Shown here piece by piece: positions 29,001-39,700 of a DNA stretch of 64,000 nucleotides. Position 1 is the stretch's first letter; each line of letters opens with the position of its first letter. The notes below the pieces were generated by a model. That model saw nothing but the letters and a program-made list of their open reading frames with translations, was not told the DNA's origin and made no database searches. Made by a program: the position numbers and the translations under genes. The DNA comes from Jaminaea rosea (taxonomy: Eukaryota; Basidiomycota; Exobasidiomycetes; Microstromatales), in NCBI RefSeq assembly GCF_003144245.1, contig NW_020289975.1, positions 2,251,496-2,315,495 of the forward strand, given 5' to 3'.

Positions 29001-32000
29001 GTTGACTACCCCCTCAACTCGGTCGCCCCTTTCCAGGGAGCGGAGCACCTTGCGGAACTTGTGCTCGTGGTCGTCTGTATCGGGCTCGACTCCGGTGATG
29101 TCCGTCGCAGTCGAAGGGTTCAAGGTCGTCGCGGACAATGAGGTTGTGAGCGAGCCAACGGCAGCGTCGGTCTCGTTCTCGTTCTCGTTCTCGGCCTCCG
29201 CTTCCGCCTCAATACTGCCCCATGCATCGCCATGCTGAGGCATTATGGGCGTACTGGGCATTGTCTCCGCTTCTCGATATGGGGCCACATCAACCTGCGT
29301 CGTCTTTGGCTGCTGCATCAACCTCTTCCTCATACGACGCGGCCCCTCGGTTGGGTCGAGTTGCCAGGCCTTGGCCGTCTTCTGCATCCCGTCACTCCCG
29401 AGTAGCGCCCTTTCCTCGTGCAAAGCGTCCACAATCCTCGTCCAGCCCTGCGAAGCGGAGGTCTGCAGCTCGTGCACATCGAATACGTGCTTGAGGCGTC
29501 GACTCTCCTCCGCAGCTACTACCCCGGCGTGCCAGGACATCATGCGACGTTCTGTGGTTGCGATGGCCTTTTCTCGCGACTCAGACTGGTCGAGCATGCG
29601 CCGTAGCTGTGCTACGCGCTCCAGGTGCGAGGCCGTCTGCAGGGTATCGGCAGATTTGAGGAAGCCTTGCCACACTGCATGGTACGGGAGGTTGTCCTCC
29701 TCAACAAACGCCATCTCCTGCAATAGCTGGCTTCCTGCGCCGAAGACGTCATCCAGGCTTTTGCCCTCGGGGAGAGACTTCTCCGCCACCTCGGGCTTGG
29801 ACAGAGCTATCAGCTTGAAAATGTCCAGGCAAGCCTTGCGCACGTCGGGCGAATCTGGCCGTGAAGATTGCAAGATGCGATTGGTGAGGCACTCCACAAA
29901 GACTCGATCGGGATTTGATCCTAGGAACAGCGTCTGCCAATGAAGGATCTGCCGCAGCGTGGCGAGCACGGCCGCATTTCCGGAGAGGCGGTACAGCGCG
30001 ATGCGGTTGAGGCTGCTGTGCAGGCTGACACTGGCCTCTTGGCAGGTACGCTCATCGAGGTCGGTGAGCAGATCGGTGATAGTTGCGAAGAGCGTGTCTT
30101 CAAGCGCAGACCCGTGCAGGATGTCGTGTGAGGCCTCCTCAATGAATGTGGCCAACGAAGTGAATGCAGCCGGCGAGACGACCATCTTGTTCCTCTTCGC
30201 CGCGGCCAGCTGCAGCGAGATGGACGAGAGCAGCTTGCTCGTCAGCGTGAAGCGGAAGCTGCCCTGGCGTGCAAGGTCCTTGGGTGGTATTGCGGCCATC
30301 AGAGCGGAAATGATGTTGCCTTTGCCTGTCAGAAAGATGCTTTCTGTCGACAGACGAGCGAGGTGGTCGAGGAGGGCATTGCAGCAGTTTTCGAAGACGT
30401 CGTCCGTCGCTGCGCCATCTGCTCCAGGGGGGTTTGCCTCGCTCAGCGCTTGCGGCGACTGAACATACGGTTCGACCGCTTCGCACAAACCCCGCAGGAC
30501 GATAGGCGAGAAGAGAAGTTCCCGCCATGCCACATCGGACGAGTGGGCTTCGATGAGGGCTGCCGTCTCCTTGACTAGGACTTGCTGGCTCGTGTCGCGG
30601 AACGTAGCCGCAAGCGTCTGCGTATCGATGTTCATCGAGTTGCTTCTCTTTCGCGCGTGCCGATTGCTCCTCTTCGTGGGTACGTCCAGCATGTCGGAAG
30701 GTCGCGGTCGATTGGCAGAGCGTGACCCTCTTCCTGCGCTCGATGCCGCATCTTTCAATGCTTCGCGAAAGCAGGCGACGATGACCCGCAGCATGGGTGG
30801 GCAATGTACCTCGTGAGGCGGGGCGAAAGCTTGCGTGAGCCCGGTGTTGGGCTGCCGTTGCTGGCCAAAGAGCGCGGAAAAGAGTAGTGGGATGACCAGT
30901 GGCTCCTCCCAATGACGAGGCACAAGACGCTCCAAAATCTTCCACCCGCCAGCAGCTGTCACCCGCTCTACGTGCACTGGATGGCGGATGAGGATGAGCG
31001 CAAGGAGCTCCAGAGCAATGACTGCTGAGCCTTGCTCTGCTCTTGGGTGAAAGAAAAGGAGGATCCACTTGACGTTGATCGTCTGGCCGAGCTTGGCTAG
31101 GAAAGCCGGTCGATCCAGAGCAAGAGAGGCGACAGTTTCAAACACCTTGAGAGCCATCTTCGACGGCGTCAGCTCCGGATCATCGCTAAGCGGCAGAGAG
31201 ATCGTAGGCTTGCGAGGTGAATCATCGGGGCCGAGTGTCGCAGTGCGACGAGGGCGTGGACGGGGAGGGAGCGCCGATGTGGATGTAGACGCTCTGGCAG
31301 CTGGCTCATCTGGGTGGACAAGGCGAGCAGCGAGGTACGCTGTAGCCACCTTGAGCGATGCTTCCGACCACGATGCCACGAGAAGAACGCGCAGAGCCTC
31401 AGTGACATGGCGAGCCAGATCCGCACTCGGTGTGGCTGCTTCAATTCGCCAGAGCAGACGTTTGACGATCTGCATCCTGTTGAGCCTCTTGATGTTGAAG
31501 CGGCGATGCTTGGACGTCTTGAGGAGCAGGGCGAAGTGACCCAAGTGAGCCCTCTGCACTTCTTCTGTGGTCTGCGCCCACAGATCGAAGTCCAGTAGGA
31601 CGACGCGATACATGAATGGGTTGACCAGGGCGGCTCGTTCAGGGAGCTGGGGGTCTACACCGACTGCCTTGAGGAGAATTTCAAGCACCGCGAGGGAAAC
31701 TTTGTCCGCTCTTTGCCGGAGAATGAGGCACAGCATCTCATAGGCCCGTATCTGTTCAGCATCCTCGCATAGACGCCAGCTCTTGCGGAGCAGCTTGAAG
31801 AAGACGTCGAGAGCCGACACAAGGTCATGGGAGCCGACGAGCTGAAGCAAGATGGCCGTTCCGCCTGCTCTCCACACGACGTCCTCGAGGCGTGGGGGGC
31901 AGTTGAGAATCGGATTTCCGTACAGTTTGGCGTACCCGAATGACGCGGCGAGAGCGTCGCGGGTGAGTGTAACAGCTTGATTGAGCAGGACTGTCGTGCC

Positions 32001-33893
32001 TGGTCGGTGGCTTGCCTCCAAGTCTTGGCCTTGCAAGGGCGAGCGCCTCCTCTGCGCTGTACAGCCTGCATTCAAGGCAAAGTAAAAGTGTTCCTCCGCG
32101 AACATCTCGCTCGATCTCCCCGCCACGGAGGTTACCAAGGGATGACGAGCCAGCTCACGCTCAGCGTCTGCCCCATCTTTAGCGAGACTTTTGGCCACAG
32201 CGTCGAGCCTCAAATTGATCTTGGTACTGGCCTCGTACGTCAAGAAGCGGCCCAGCGAGTCCTGCAGATTGCCGCAGTAAGAGTTGCCCAGCTCGCAGAG
32301 AATCAAGGGAAAGTCGGGGGGTAGAGCCATGTCCATGAGGCAGATTTGGCCGACAGTCCAGACCTGCCGATTGGATCTACGTTCATTGCTGCCAGAGGCG
32401 ACGACAGGCGCGGTACCCACTACAGCCCTTGTGGGTGAGCCGCTCGTGAGCGGGGATGAAGGCCAAGGAGCGTGGTGCTGTTCGACGAGATGGCCGTCGA
32501 CATACCATTGCGCGAGTGAAAGTTGAGCGTTTCCCCGTGGTCTCCGGTGCACAAAGGCAATGTGGTGGAACCCACCATCGTCCAGCGGCTTGCCGGTGAA
32601 GGTGAGTGGGGGCTCGTCGCCTTTGAAATGATAGTCAAGCCGGCTGGCGTCGTGAGAAAGGAGCAGTCGAGTGGACGTTGTTCGTTGAGCGTCAAAGAGA
32701 TGCAGCAGATCAATTGCGGCGGTGGGATCGGCCTTGTCGATCCTGATTGCTGTGAAGAAGGACCAACCATCTGACTGGGGCGCAATTGGAGGGAAAGGTT
32801 TCGAGAGGCTGGAGAGCGCGATGGACGCATGTCCGTGACGAGTCATGTCTAGAGTGGTGCTGTTCGGTACTACGTCGCAGGAGGCAAGCTTGGTGAGGAG
32901 GGCAAATATGGGATCGTCTTGGCTCGTGGTTGAGGAGACGTAGCGCAGCAGTCGTTGTCCATCGGCATCTGGAACACCTACTACACGGTAGAAGGGCTCG
33001 AGTACATTGACGAGCCATGGCGAGCCTGCCCTCGGTGGCTGAGACAAGAGATGCTCGAGGACGACTTCGGAGAAGCCTGCGTGGCGCAGCGCTACTGCAT
33101 TAGCTACACTTGTCTGCAGAAGTTGTGCAAGGATCGATGCGAGGACGTCGTGAAGATCCGTCTTCACCATGTCCCTGGTCTCTCGGTATGCCAGCTTGAC
33201 AGCCTCTGCGTGCACGATGTAGCCAGACCACATCTGCGCAACGTCCTCCGGCGGACAGCGCATACGAGTCGAGTACGTTGAGATGTCGCCCAATGCCAGG
33301 CCTAGGAGAGCTGCAATGTAGTGGTCCGGGGACGTCTTGAACAAATTCGATAGTCTGAGAGCAGTAGCAAGGCCATCCCATCCGACGGTATCCAGAAAGA
33401 TTCGATCGTTTCCTGAATGATCGACAATGGCCTCTCCCAAGATGCCGAGTGTCATCTTCAAGATCTCGATGCGCAGTCTCTCCTGAATATCCTCGTCCTC
33501 GTCCTTGTCCTCCGAGCTCGCGCTGGCTGCCAGCGAGGACAAGATCTGGACGATGACCAGAAATCCACCACATTGGGCAAAGTCATCCTTGGCATGACCA
33601 CCATGTCCACTCTCAACGAGGAGGCGATGGACATGCGAGGCAAGACGAAGCTTGTCGTCCAGCTGGTGGGCTTCAAGGGTGGCCACTTCCTGGAAGAGAG
33701 AGGCCAGTTCCTCTAGACTTGCGCTGCGGGCTTCTGTCATTGGTGGTGAGTGCTGGGGTTGTGGAGAATCAAAGCCGCCAAAGGATGAGGTCGAGGCGCC
33801 TGATGCTGATCGAGGTGTTGGGGGTTGGCCCCACAGCGATGAGGAGGGACCCCGCGCCTGGCCATGGTGCGGCGAGAGGTGGGGCGATGGCAT
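26070..33893 (-). CDS. BPH1: BEACH-WD40 protein with C-terminal FYVE-like finger (Bph1/ALFY type)
   Basis: A single exon of 2,607 residues. BEACH proteins are scaffolds in vesicle fission and fusion, endolysosomal sorting and selective autophagy. A long helical armadillo-like N-terminus contains a concanavalin-type module (about residues 360-500, GWSFFTAIRIDKADPT, GGFHHIAFVHRRP). A PH-like domain precedes the BEACH domain at about 1806-2085 (KITNLDYLMRLNTLAGRSFN, YPVFPWIIADY, TPEFFYLPDF). Five or so WD40 repeats follow. The last 70 residues have four CxxC pairs (CHGC, CKGC, CGQC, CRPC), a zinc finger of FYVE shape. A short Glu/Asn alternating run lies near residue 1570. The ATG at 33893 is the first in frame; the frame upstream starts at GTG. 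A missed 5' exon cannot be excluded. Confidence 0.92.
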   Translation of the reverse strand: MPSPHLSPHHGQARGPSSSLWGQPPTPRSASGASTSSFGGFDSPQPQHSPPMTEARSASLEELASLFQEVATLEAHQLDDKLRLASHVHRLLVESGHGGHAKDDFAQCGGFLVIVQILSSLAASASSEDKDEDEDIQERLRIEILKMTLGILGEAIVDHSGNDRIFLDTVGWDGLATALRLSNLFKTSPDHYIAALLGLALGDISTYSTRMRCPPEDVAQMWSGYIVHAEAVKLAYRETRDMVKTDLHDVLASILAQLLQTSVANAVALRHAGFSEVVLEHLLSQPPRAGSPWLVNVLEPFYRVVGVPDADGQRLLRYVSSTTSQDDPIFALLTKLASCDVVPNSTTLDMTRHGHASIALSSLSKPFPPIAPQSDGWSFFTAIRIDKADPTAAIDLLHLFDAQRTTSTRLLLSHDASRLDYHFKGDEPPLTFTGKPLDDGGFHHIAFVHRRPRGNAQLSLAQWYVDGHLVEQHHAPWPSSPLTSGSPTRAVVGTAPVVASGSNERRSNRQVWTVGQICLMDMALPPDFPLILCELGNSYCGNLQDSLGRFLTYEASTKINLRLDAVAKSLAKDGADAERELARHPLVTSVAGRSSEMFAEEHFYFALNAGCTAQRRRSPLQGQDLEASHRPGTTVLLNQAVTLTRDALAASFGYAKLYGNPILNCPPRLEDVVWRAGGTAILLQLVGSHDLVSALDVFFKLLRKSWRLCEDAEQIRAYEMLCLILRQRADKVSLAVLEILLKAVGVDPQLPERAALVNPFMYRVVLLDFDLWAQTTEEVQRAHLGHFALLLKTSKHRRFNIKRLNRMQIVKRLLWRIEAATPSADLARHVTEALRVLLVASWSEASLKVATAYLAARLVHPDEPAARASTSTSALPPRPRPRRTATLGPDDSPRKPTISLPLSDDPELTPSKMALKVFETVASLALDRPAFLAKLGQTINVKWILLFFHPRAEQGSAVIALELLALILIRHPVHVERVTAAGGWKILERLVPRHWEEPLVIPLLFSALFGQQRQPNTGLTQAFAPPHEVHCPPMLRVIVACFREALKDAASSAGRGSRSANRPRPSDMLDVPTKRSNRHARKRSNSMNIDTQTLAATFRDTSQQVLVKETAALIEAHSSDVAWRELLFSPIVLRGLCEAVEPYVQSPQALSEANPPGADGAATDDVFENCCNALLDHLARLSTESIFLTGKGNIISALMAAIPPKDLARQGSFRFTLTSKLLSSISLQLAAAKRNKMVVSPAAFTSLATFIEEASHDILHGSALEDTLFATITDLLTDLDERTCQEASVSLHSSLNRIALYRLSGNAAVLATLRQILHWQTLFLGSNPDRVFVECLTNRILQSSRPDSPDVRKACLDIFKLIALSKPEVAEKSLPEGKSLDDVFGAGSQLLQEMAFVEEDNLPYHAVWQGFLKSADTLQTASHLERVAQLRRMLDQSESREKAIATTERRMMSWHAGVVAAEESRRLKHVFDVHELQTSASQGWTRIVDALHEERALLGSDGMQKTAKAWQLDPTEGPRRMRKRLMQQPKTTQVDVAPYREAETMPSTPIMPQHGDAWGSIEAEAEAENENENETDAAVGSLTTSLSATTLNPSTATDITGVEPDTDDHEHKFRKVLRSLERGDRVEGVVNASRVVGIDCRAALCITGALNLYLVDDLFQKADGELVNVWQAPEAERDAHVLAALSSESDQPSSLIAQLEGDAQTRRWPWTSLKRVHRRFFLHRRTALELFFDDGQSCLLVLPTVVKADALLRDLESRCRAAINGAEQMRAGIKEPAMQSTTKGAVSGFGARLGAALGRQQAGVITEAWRQRKITNLDYLMRLNTLAGRSFNDLSQYPVFPWIIADYTSEELDLSNPKTYRDLSLPMGAQSKQRQLQFEERYQSLLEIDETPFHYGTHFSTAATTAGFLIRLRPFEKLLIALQGGTFDLAERTFSSIERAWRSSSELSRGDVRELTPEFFYLPDFLANKNRFDFGSTQAGSQIDDVELPPWAKGDPLVFVQKNREALESDHVSARLHHWIDLVFGYKQTGPEAVNAVNVFHPLSYADEVDLDSIKDPNERRAASQTVWNFGVCPARLFERPHVARYGCPTNRIDFHSTPWLAIQSVAPVRTMKASCHFIYVSDNLGAFASNDRCPAYSSPSDYLILPKLGVSLSAGHLDGSLRMFKSSDPQRAVCVAEQAGVERVLCLRQTGPSTVAVGCKDGLVLLWKVDAAKKELSMIGAGGSGAGSNAAGGGLQQAAGVLRGHKAQVNCIAASQNWRIAISGSDDGTAIVWDTNRGAYIRTLAGSQPGSAPVLHAAIDEEEGFIATYAGPSVTSAADNNGSEGELRLWTVNGELLAQYDGVTSAAGPVTALAFLSSPTPASGGRLAVVLTGHPQGKVVAWSCDHASSSASVKGPKWRLVPYHIFEHQDRITPLLSGGTSSASNGTSHAAIPVTSTITSILHVVTSAAPASLSGSSAAASSSSSSSTNLETPPPGTTSATGRSSILLVGDSAGQLFSWCLAGQGNFLPHSMTAPAAESNGSGAPSASSVAFANVDIASICHGCGKRKWGYLESKKTCKGCAATLCGQCVATTSAGGGTGSGSAPSGDGTLRWCRPCKDVWQMAVA

Positions 33894-34248
33894 GCGGAGC
33901 AATAGGCTTCGAGTGAGCTCGCCGTCGCTCAAGGATCTTGCATCAAAAGGGCGACGGCAACGGCGACGGCGACGTAGATGAAGGAAGACGAAGAGAGCAA
34001 GTGATTGTCCGACTTGGCTCCAAATCAGGATCGATCCATTCGCGCTCAGGCCACCCGCCTTTCTTCGACTCGACACGGAGGTCACAGCTCACTCGGTGTC
34101 GCGTGTTGTGTAGCATCATGCTCTGATGTGATTTGGCAACATATAGAGTAGTAGAGAAGGGAGAAGAGGAGAATATGAAAACACATGATCGAATAGCAGC
34201 GCAGCAGGTAAGCTTGTGGGTCACATCGTCGCAGTCACCGCCAGCCGA
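33894..34248. other. Intergenic, BEACH promoter and acyl-CoA dehydrogenase 3' flank
   Basis: 355 bp with no recognisable gene. It must hold the promoter of the BEACH gene (-) and the 3' UTR of the upstream dehydrogenase (-). An in-frame extension of the BEACH frame reaches to 34085 but lacks an ATG. Confidence 0.5.
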
Positions 34249-36011
34249 CTAGAGCTTCTCGTTGACGGGGTAGTTGCGCAGCGCCTGCCTGATGCCCAGG
34301 TCGGCCAAAATCTCCTCCGAACCACCAAGGACGGCGTCGAACTTGTATGTCCTGTGGAACATCTCGACGAAGGAGCCCATACCAGACTGAGTAAGACCAC
34401 GTCCACCAAGGATGTTGACCGAGTGGTCGGCCACGTCCTTCGACACCCTAGTAGACCATGACTTGAGCAGAGCAATCTGCCCAGCCAGGTGCTGCGCCTG
34501 AGTGAAGTAGTCCATCTTGGTCATCTGGTACGTCACGTTCTCCAGCCAAGCCTGAGCAGCCTCGCACTGCGAAATGAGCGACGCAAGCTTGGCACGGATG
34601 ACCGGTTGCGAGATGATAGGCTTGCCGAAAGCCTTGCGCTGGTGAGTCCACATCATCAGCTGAGCGCAAATGGCTCGCGAGGCTCGGATCGTCGAGCAGC
34701 ACATGACCCAACGCTCGTGGTTGAAGTTGGAGAGAATGACGGGGATACCGGCTCCCTCCTCGCCGACGAGGTACTTGGCGGGCACCTTGGCGTCGTCAAA
34801 GGTGACGTACGCCGTTCCAGCGGTTGTCGAGTAGGACGTCTTGATCTGCTTGGTCTCGACGCCACCGCACGAGCGGGGAATGCAGAGGACGGCAAAGCCC
34901 TCATCCGTCTTGACGGCAGTGGTGAAGTAGTCGGCGAAGGTACCGTTGGTAATCCACTTCTTGGTGCCGTTGACAATGTAGTGAGAGCCGTCCTCGCTCT
35001 TCTTGGCGTAGGTGCGCAGGCCACCGAGAATGTCGGAACCAGCAAAGGCCTCAGTAATGGCAAGGCAAATGAACTTCTCACCAGCAAGGACGGGCTCGAT
35101 GATCTCCTTCTTGAGCTCGTCGCTACCGAAGTTCATGATGGGAGGCAGACCGATGACCATTCCACCCTGGAGAGCGTCACCGAATCCACGAGCACCCATT
35201 CGCACGAGCTCCTGGGTGATGATCATCTCGCAGAAGTAGTCGAACTGCTCGGGCTTGATGCCAGCAAACAGCTTGCGGCCCTGGAGGTGCTTGCCGGGAC
35301 CCATGCGCATGGCGTTGATACCATTCTTGCCCATCTGCTGCACGAGCTCGACGTCGGGACGCTTGCCGTTGGCCTCACAGCGCTGAGCGACCTCGTGAAC
35401 GTGCTCGTCGACGTACTTGCGCATCTCGCGCTGGAGGTGGCGGTGGTGGTCCTGGAAGTAGGGCGAGTGGTACTTCTCCTGGAGCCAAGTGGGCTCGGCG
35501 TACGGGATCTTGGATGGTGCGCCAGGGGGAGGCGGCTGAATGCGTGGGCAAGAAAAGATGTCAGATATGTTTTTGCCACAGTTTCGTTGTCGCCATCGTC
35601 AGCACGCAAACTTACAATAATCTGCTGCTCCTCACCAGCAACCTGACCGATGATCAGACGCTTGTACTGGGGGCGCAGGAGGACCTCATGTCGGTGGAGA
35701 CCAAAGAAGGTCTCAGTGGCGTCTTGGCCGGCAATCTCCTCGTCGTACAAGACAGCCTCACCTCCAGGGTGGCTACGAGCGAGCAAAGCGTCGGTAGGAG
35801 TAGATGTAGGCTTGTCAGTATGCTGCGCAGAGCTCGTTGCCACCCACCGCTGATGGGCGGCTACTCACAGAGCTGCGAACTTGGAGAGGTCGTAGATGAG
35901 CGAGTCGACGACGATCCAGAGGTTGCCCTTCTGGTTGTGCTTGGCAACCTCTGCAGCGTCGATCTGCTTAAACGTGCCAGCCTGTTGCTGCTGTGCTTGG
36001 GGGGACGACAT
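34249..36011 (-). CDS. Acyl-CoA dehydrogenase fused to an N-terminal cytochrome b5 domain
   Basis: Exons 36011-35869, 35772-35616 and 35535-34249 (introns of 96 and 80 bp, GT-AG) give 528 residues. The cytochrome b5 domain covers residues 15-95, with WIVVDSLIYDLSKF, then HPGGEAVL, which carries one heme-ligand His, and FFGLHRHEVL, which carries the other. The first splice falls just before HPGG. The flavin dehydrogenase part starts near 140. It has AITEAFAGSDILGGLRTYAK, the FAD/substrate loop KKWITNGTFADY, and the C-terminal GGRGLTQSGMG and GGSEEILAD motifs. Such fusions are known in fungi and presumably pass electrons between heme and flavin; the substrate is unknown. There is no mitochondrial presequence, and the terminus NEKL is not a standard PTS1. 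A 385-codon open frame on the opposite strand is a codon-bias shadow. Confidence 0.9.
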
Positions 36012-36777
36012 CGTGGGCGAGAGAATAAAAGCGCTGGATAGAGGGTATGTAAGCGGCGGCGATTGTTAAGTGTATAGTAGAGGGGGTTAGGTCAATGAGA
36101 TGCAAGCTACGAGGGGAGGGGAGGGTTGCTAGCACCGGTGGTGGTGGTGGTGGGGGGAGTTGAGAGGAAGGAAGAGAGGAAGTTACGAGCGAGGGCAAAG
36201 GGGGAGACTGGCCACCTGGCTTTGGTGGGTGGTGTTGCTCCGGATTCGAGGAGTCCGGACTGCGCTTACTCTTGTCGCGCTACTCTCTCTCTTGCCGAAC
36301 GCCGGTCGATGGCACTGGCTGAGTCTGCCTTGCTGATCAATAGCGAGCGCAACAGGTGGTGCGCCGCCCGCCTGCTGCATTTCTCCTCGTCCCGTGTGAA
36401 AAGCACGGGCGGCACGGAGTCCGCCAGGCGAGTCGTCGAGTCGAGACACGGAGAGGGGACGGAGAGCAGACAGAGAGCAGAGCGGGTGCGGGGTCCCCGC
36501 ACGCAGAGCAGGCGCAAGACAAACAAGATGAAGCTCAGACGAAGAGAATAGGAGGAAGCTCGCAGCGGCCAAAGACCAGGGAGCAGATGGGCCAGAGGGC
36601 ATTGTCAAAGCAAGGGCAGGATTTGCTAATGAGCGGCGGTGGTAGTATACGCGAGCGATAACGCGCGCGAAAAGGGCACGCGGCCGTACACCCACGATAC
36701 GCGTCTGCTAGTCTATTTGATTGCACAGTCTGCTGCTATGAATGGTGCTCCGTAGCCTGTCTTCCCTCTGTTCGCCA
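36012..36777. other. 766-bp spacer, acyl-CoA dehydrogenase promoter and PUS7 3' flank
   Basis: No coding potential that I trust. A ggtggtggtggt run lies near 36138. An ACGCGT hexamer lies at 36699-36704, far from the dehydrogenase ATG. Short frames on both strands have no protein-like features. Confidence 0.45.
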
Positions 36778-39700
36778 TCACGGGTTAGCCATGGCATCCT
36801 CCGCATCACCATCGTCACCTCCCGTCCCTGCCTCGCCGCGCTCACCCCTCTTCAGCGCCTCCATCTCGCGCCGAAATGCATCAGACACAGTGGTCGTCAC
36901 GCCAGGCTTGTTGCCGTCGATGCTCGTCTGACCATCTGCGCCCTCTTCAGGCTGCTCGCTGGACTCTGCAGCTGCTGCTGCTGCCGTACCGTCGTCCCCC
37001 TCCTTCTTTGCTCCCCAGACACGCTGCTTGCTCCCCTTCTTTAGCGCAACCTCGTTGACCTTCTCGCCGCGCCTAACGCTTACGCCGAGCCAATTGACAT
37101 GAGGAGCAGGTCCACCGCCATTCCCACCGCGTAGCTGCTGTTGTTGCTCATTGCCGGCGGAGAGCGTCTTCTGATGAGCAGAAGAGGTGTCGACTTTGGT
37201 GAGCTCGCGCAAGGCCATCGTGGCGTAGGCGGCCGTTCCAAGCTCGAAGGTGACCTTGAGTGCAAGAGACGGCGCAGATGCAGTGACGCTCTCTCCATCG
37301 CCCCTGTCGCTTGCGGCTGCACTGGCGGTGTACGCGTCCTCGGCCTCCTTGACAGTAGGGAAAGCAGGCGGCGCCGGGTCGATGCCGAGAACACGATCCT
37401 CATCGCTCTGATTGAGGGCGACCGTCGCGTCGTCGTACTTAATGAAACCGTATTCGACATTCTTGGGTCGATGGAGCAGACGCCTGTACGTGCCCCTGAG
37501 CGTTAGATCGAGTGCGCGGCGGGTAGACGTCAGCTGCTCCATGGTCAGCCCGTCAGCCTTCAGAAGAGCGTCGTGCACCGGTGTCATCCACGAGTTGGCG
37601 GGCAGCTGAACGTGGTATCCGCACGATGGGATCACCACATCGTGGATCGTCCAGCGACCGGAGGCGGCCTCTTCTGCGGTGAGTATCTTGACTTTGGGGA
37701 GCTCGGTGATTGTTTGCTTGCTTGCAGGGGCGATGACTGATGGCTGCCCGTCGTCCTTTGAGCCCTCGCCGTTGGCAGCATCGTCGTCGTCGTCGTTGTC
37801 TTCGGCTCTGTCGTCCCCATCACCTCCTGCAGCCTCTTCATCGCTTCCCTCGAGGAGAACGTAGTCGCCCTCAACGACATTTTCGAGCCCGAACCGCTTA
37901 ACCCTCTCCGACGCAAGCCTGTTCCAAATGTAAGACTGGTGCGCATGAATGTACATCGTCCTTAAGCTCTTGGGCACAGCCGCAAAGCAAGCATGCCAGT
38001 CGCGACCCCCGGCAGCCCCGCCTCCGCGCTTAGCCCTCTGCTGCTCCTCATCACTCAGCTTGCTCAGCAGCGCCCTCTCGGCGACGGCCCAGCGGGGCAT
38101 GGTGTAGAAAGCCTCGCGCATCGCTTGTGCCCCTCCCTGGCGGTAGTGCGCCTTGGCCACCCGAGCTTCAGGAACATCCTCCGGCCTCTCTGCAAGTAGC
38201 AGCTCCACCGCCCCTCGGAAATCGCCCTTGATGAGCGGGATACCCACCTTGTGCGAGGGAAGGGAGGAGGTTCCGAAACGCTGCATCCCGTAGTAGTTGA
38301 TGAAACCGCGAGTACGTAGCACTTCAACGGCCCGGTGAACCACAACTTCGTCCGGGAAAGTGACGGCGCGTAGGACGATGCTGAAGCGATTGCCCATGAG
38401 GTCGCCTAGGAAGAGCGGGCGGTCTGAGTATGTGACGTGGGCTATGCGGATTCCTCGGTCACCGCGGGAGGATACGGCGTCGAGGCACGTCTTGCGGGGT
38501 GCGTCGCGATTGCCAAAATTGCCGCCACCTCGACCTCTTCCTCCTCGTCCTCCTCTCCCTCCACGTCCACCACGACCACCTCCGGGCCCATCGTCAGCTC
38601 CCACCTCTTTCCCAACCCCATTCGCAGCCTTCCACACGTCCTCTGCCGTCTTCTTGCCGCGGCGTAAGCTGACCCTCTGCACAGTGACACCGCGCTTGTC
38701 TTTCGTACCCGCAACGGTCAGCTCCTTACTTGCGGCCTTGTTCAGCATGGCAAGGGAGGGACCAGCACCGCCGCCACCACCGAGCTGCAGAGCGCGGGCA
38801 AGAATGTTGGTTGCGTCTTGCGAGTCGCGGTTGGTCTTTTGCAGAAGGAAGTGAACGTAGGGAGGTAAAGCGGCTTCACCTGGATGACGATTGGCATGGG
38901 AGGGACCCAGGCGACGAGGGTCCTTGCCTGTTGGGCTGGGATTCCAGCGAATCGCAATCATGGATGACGCTGGAGTAGAAGTGGCAGCCTCTGCTACTGC
39001 CGGCTCAGGTGCCTGGGCTGCGTTCATGAGGGCATCCTCGTCGATCTCTGCTGCTTCACCCTTCTTGGGCTTCGGAGCAGCCGTAGGCTTGGACTCAACT
39101 GTGTCGGTGAGAAGTCGTCCCCTGAACATCTCGCGAACGATGTGATGGATCTGGCCACGCGTCTCCTTGGTCAGAGCATCTGTGATGACCTTGCGTGTGT
39201 CGCCATTGTCGCGCACCACACCTCGCGGTCGACCGTCCTTGTTGTCTCGACCACCGCCACGTCCTCCTCTGCCTCCTCTGCCGCGGCCTCGACCACGATC
39301 ACTGCCGCGTGTAGCAGACACCGACTCTGTCGCTGCTTGGGCGGCTTCTTCACCTTCTGCTTGAGGCTGAGCGGCTGGCTTCTCGAATCCCTCGGGTCCC
39401 TGCTCCCAAAGCGCCTTGACCTCATCCCTGACCCTCTGCCCTACGAGCTCGATAAGTTTGCTTTCCATCTCCATCTCCACATCCTCATCGCCCCAGACCA
39501 CATCCTTCCTGGCAGCCATTTCCCTGTTCTTCTCCTGCTCCTCCTGCCTCTTTGCCTTCATCTCTTCCCTTTCCGCCTTCTCCCTCTCGAGCCTCTTGGC
39601 CTTCAACTCTCCGGTTGGGTCATCACGCTCCTCTTTCTCGGTCCTGAGCTGCTCGCGCAAGTCTACAGCTCCCTCGTAAGAAGGCGCGGGTGGGTCGAGA

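Noticed and set aside
34489-35646. A 385-codon open frame on the + strand
   Set aside because: It lies exactly opposite the acyl-CoA dehydrogenase exons, is Leu/Val/Asp-rich in the way antisense frames of GC-rich conserved genes are, and has no recognisable domain.
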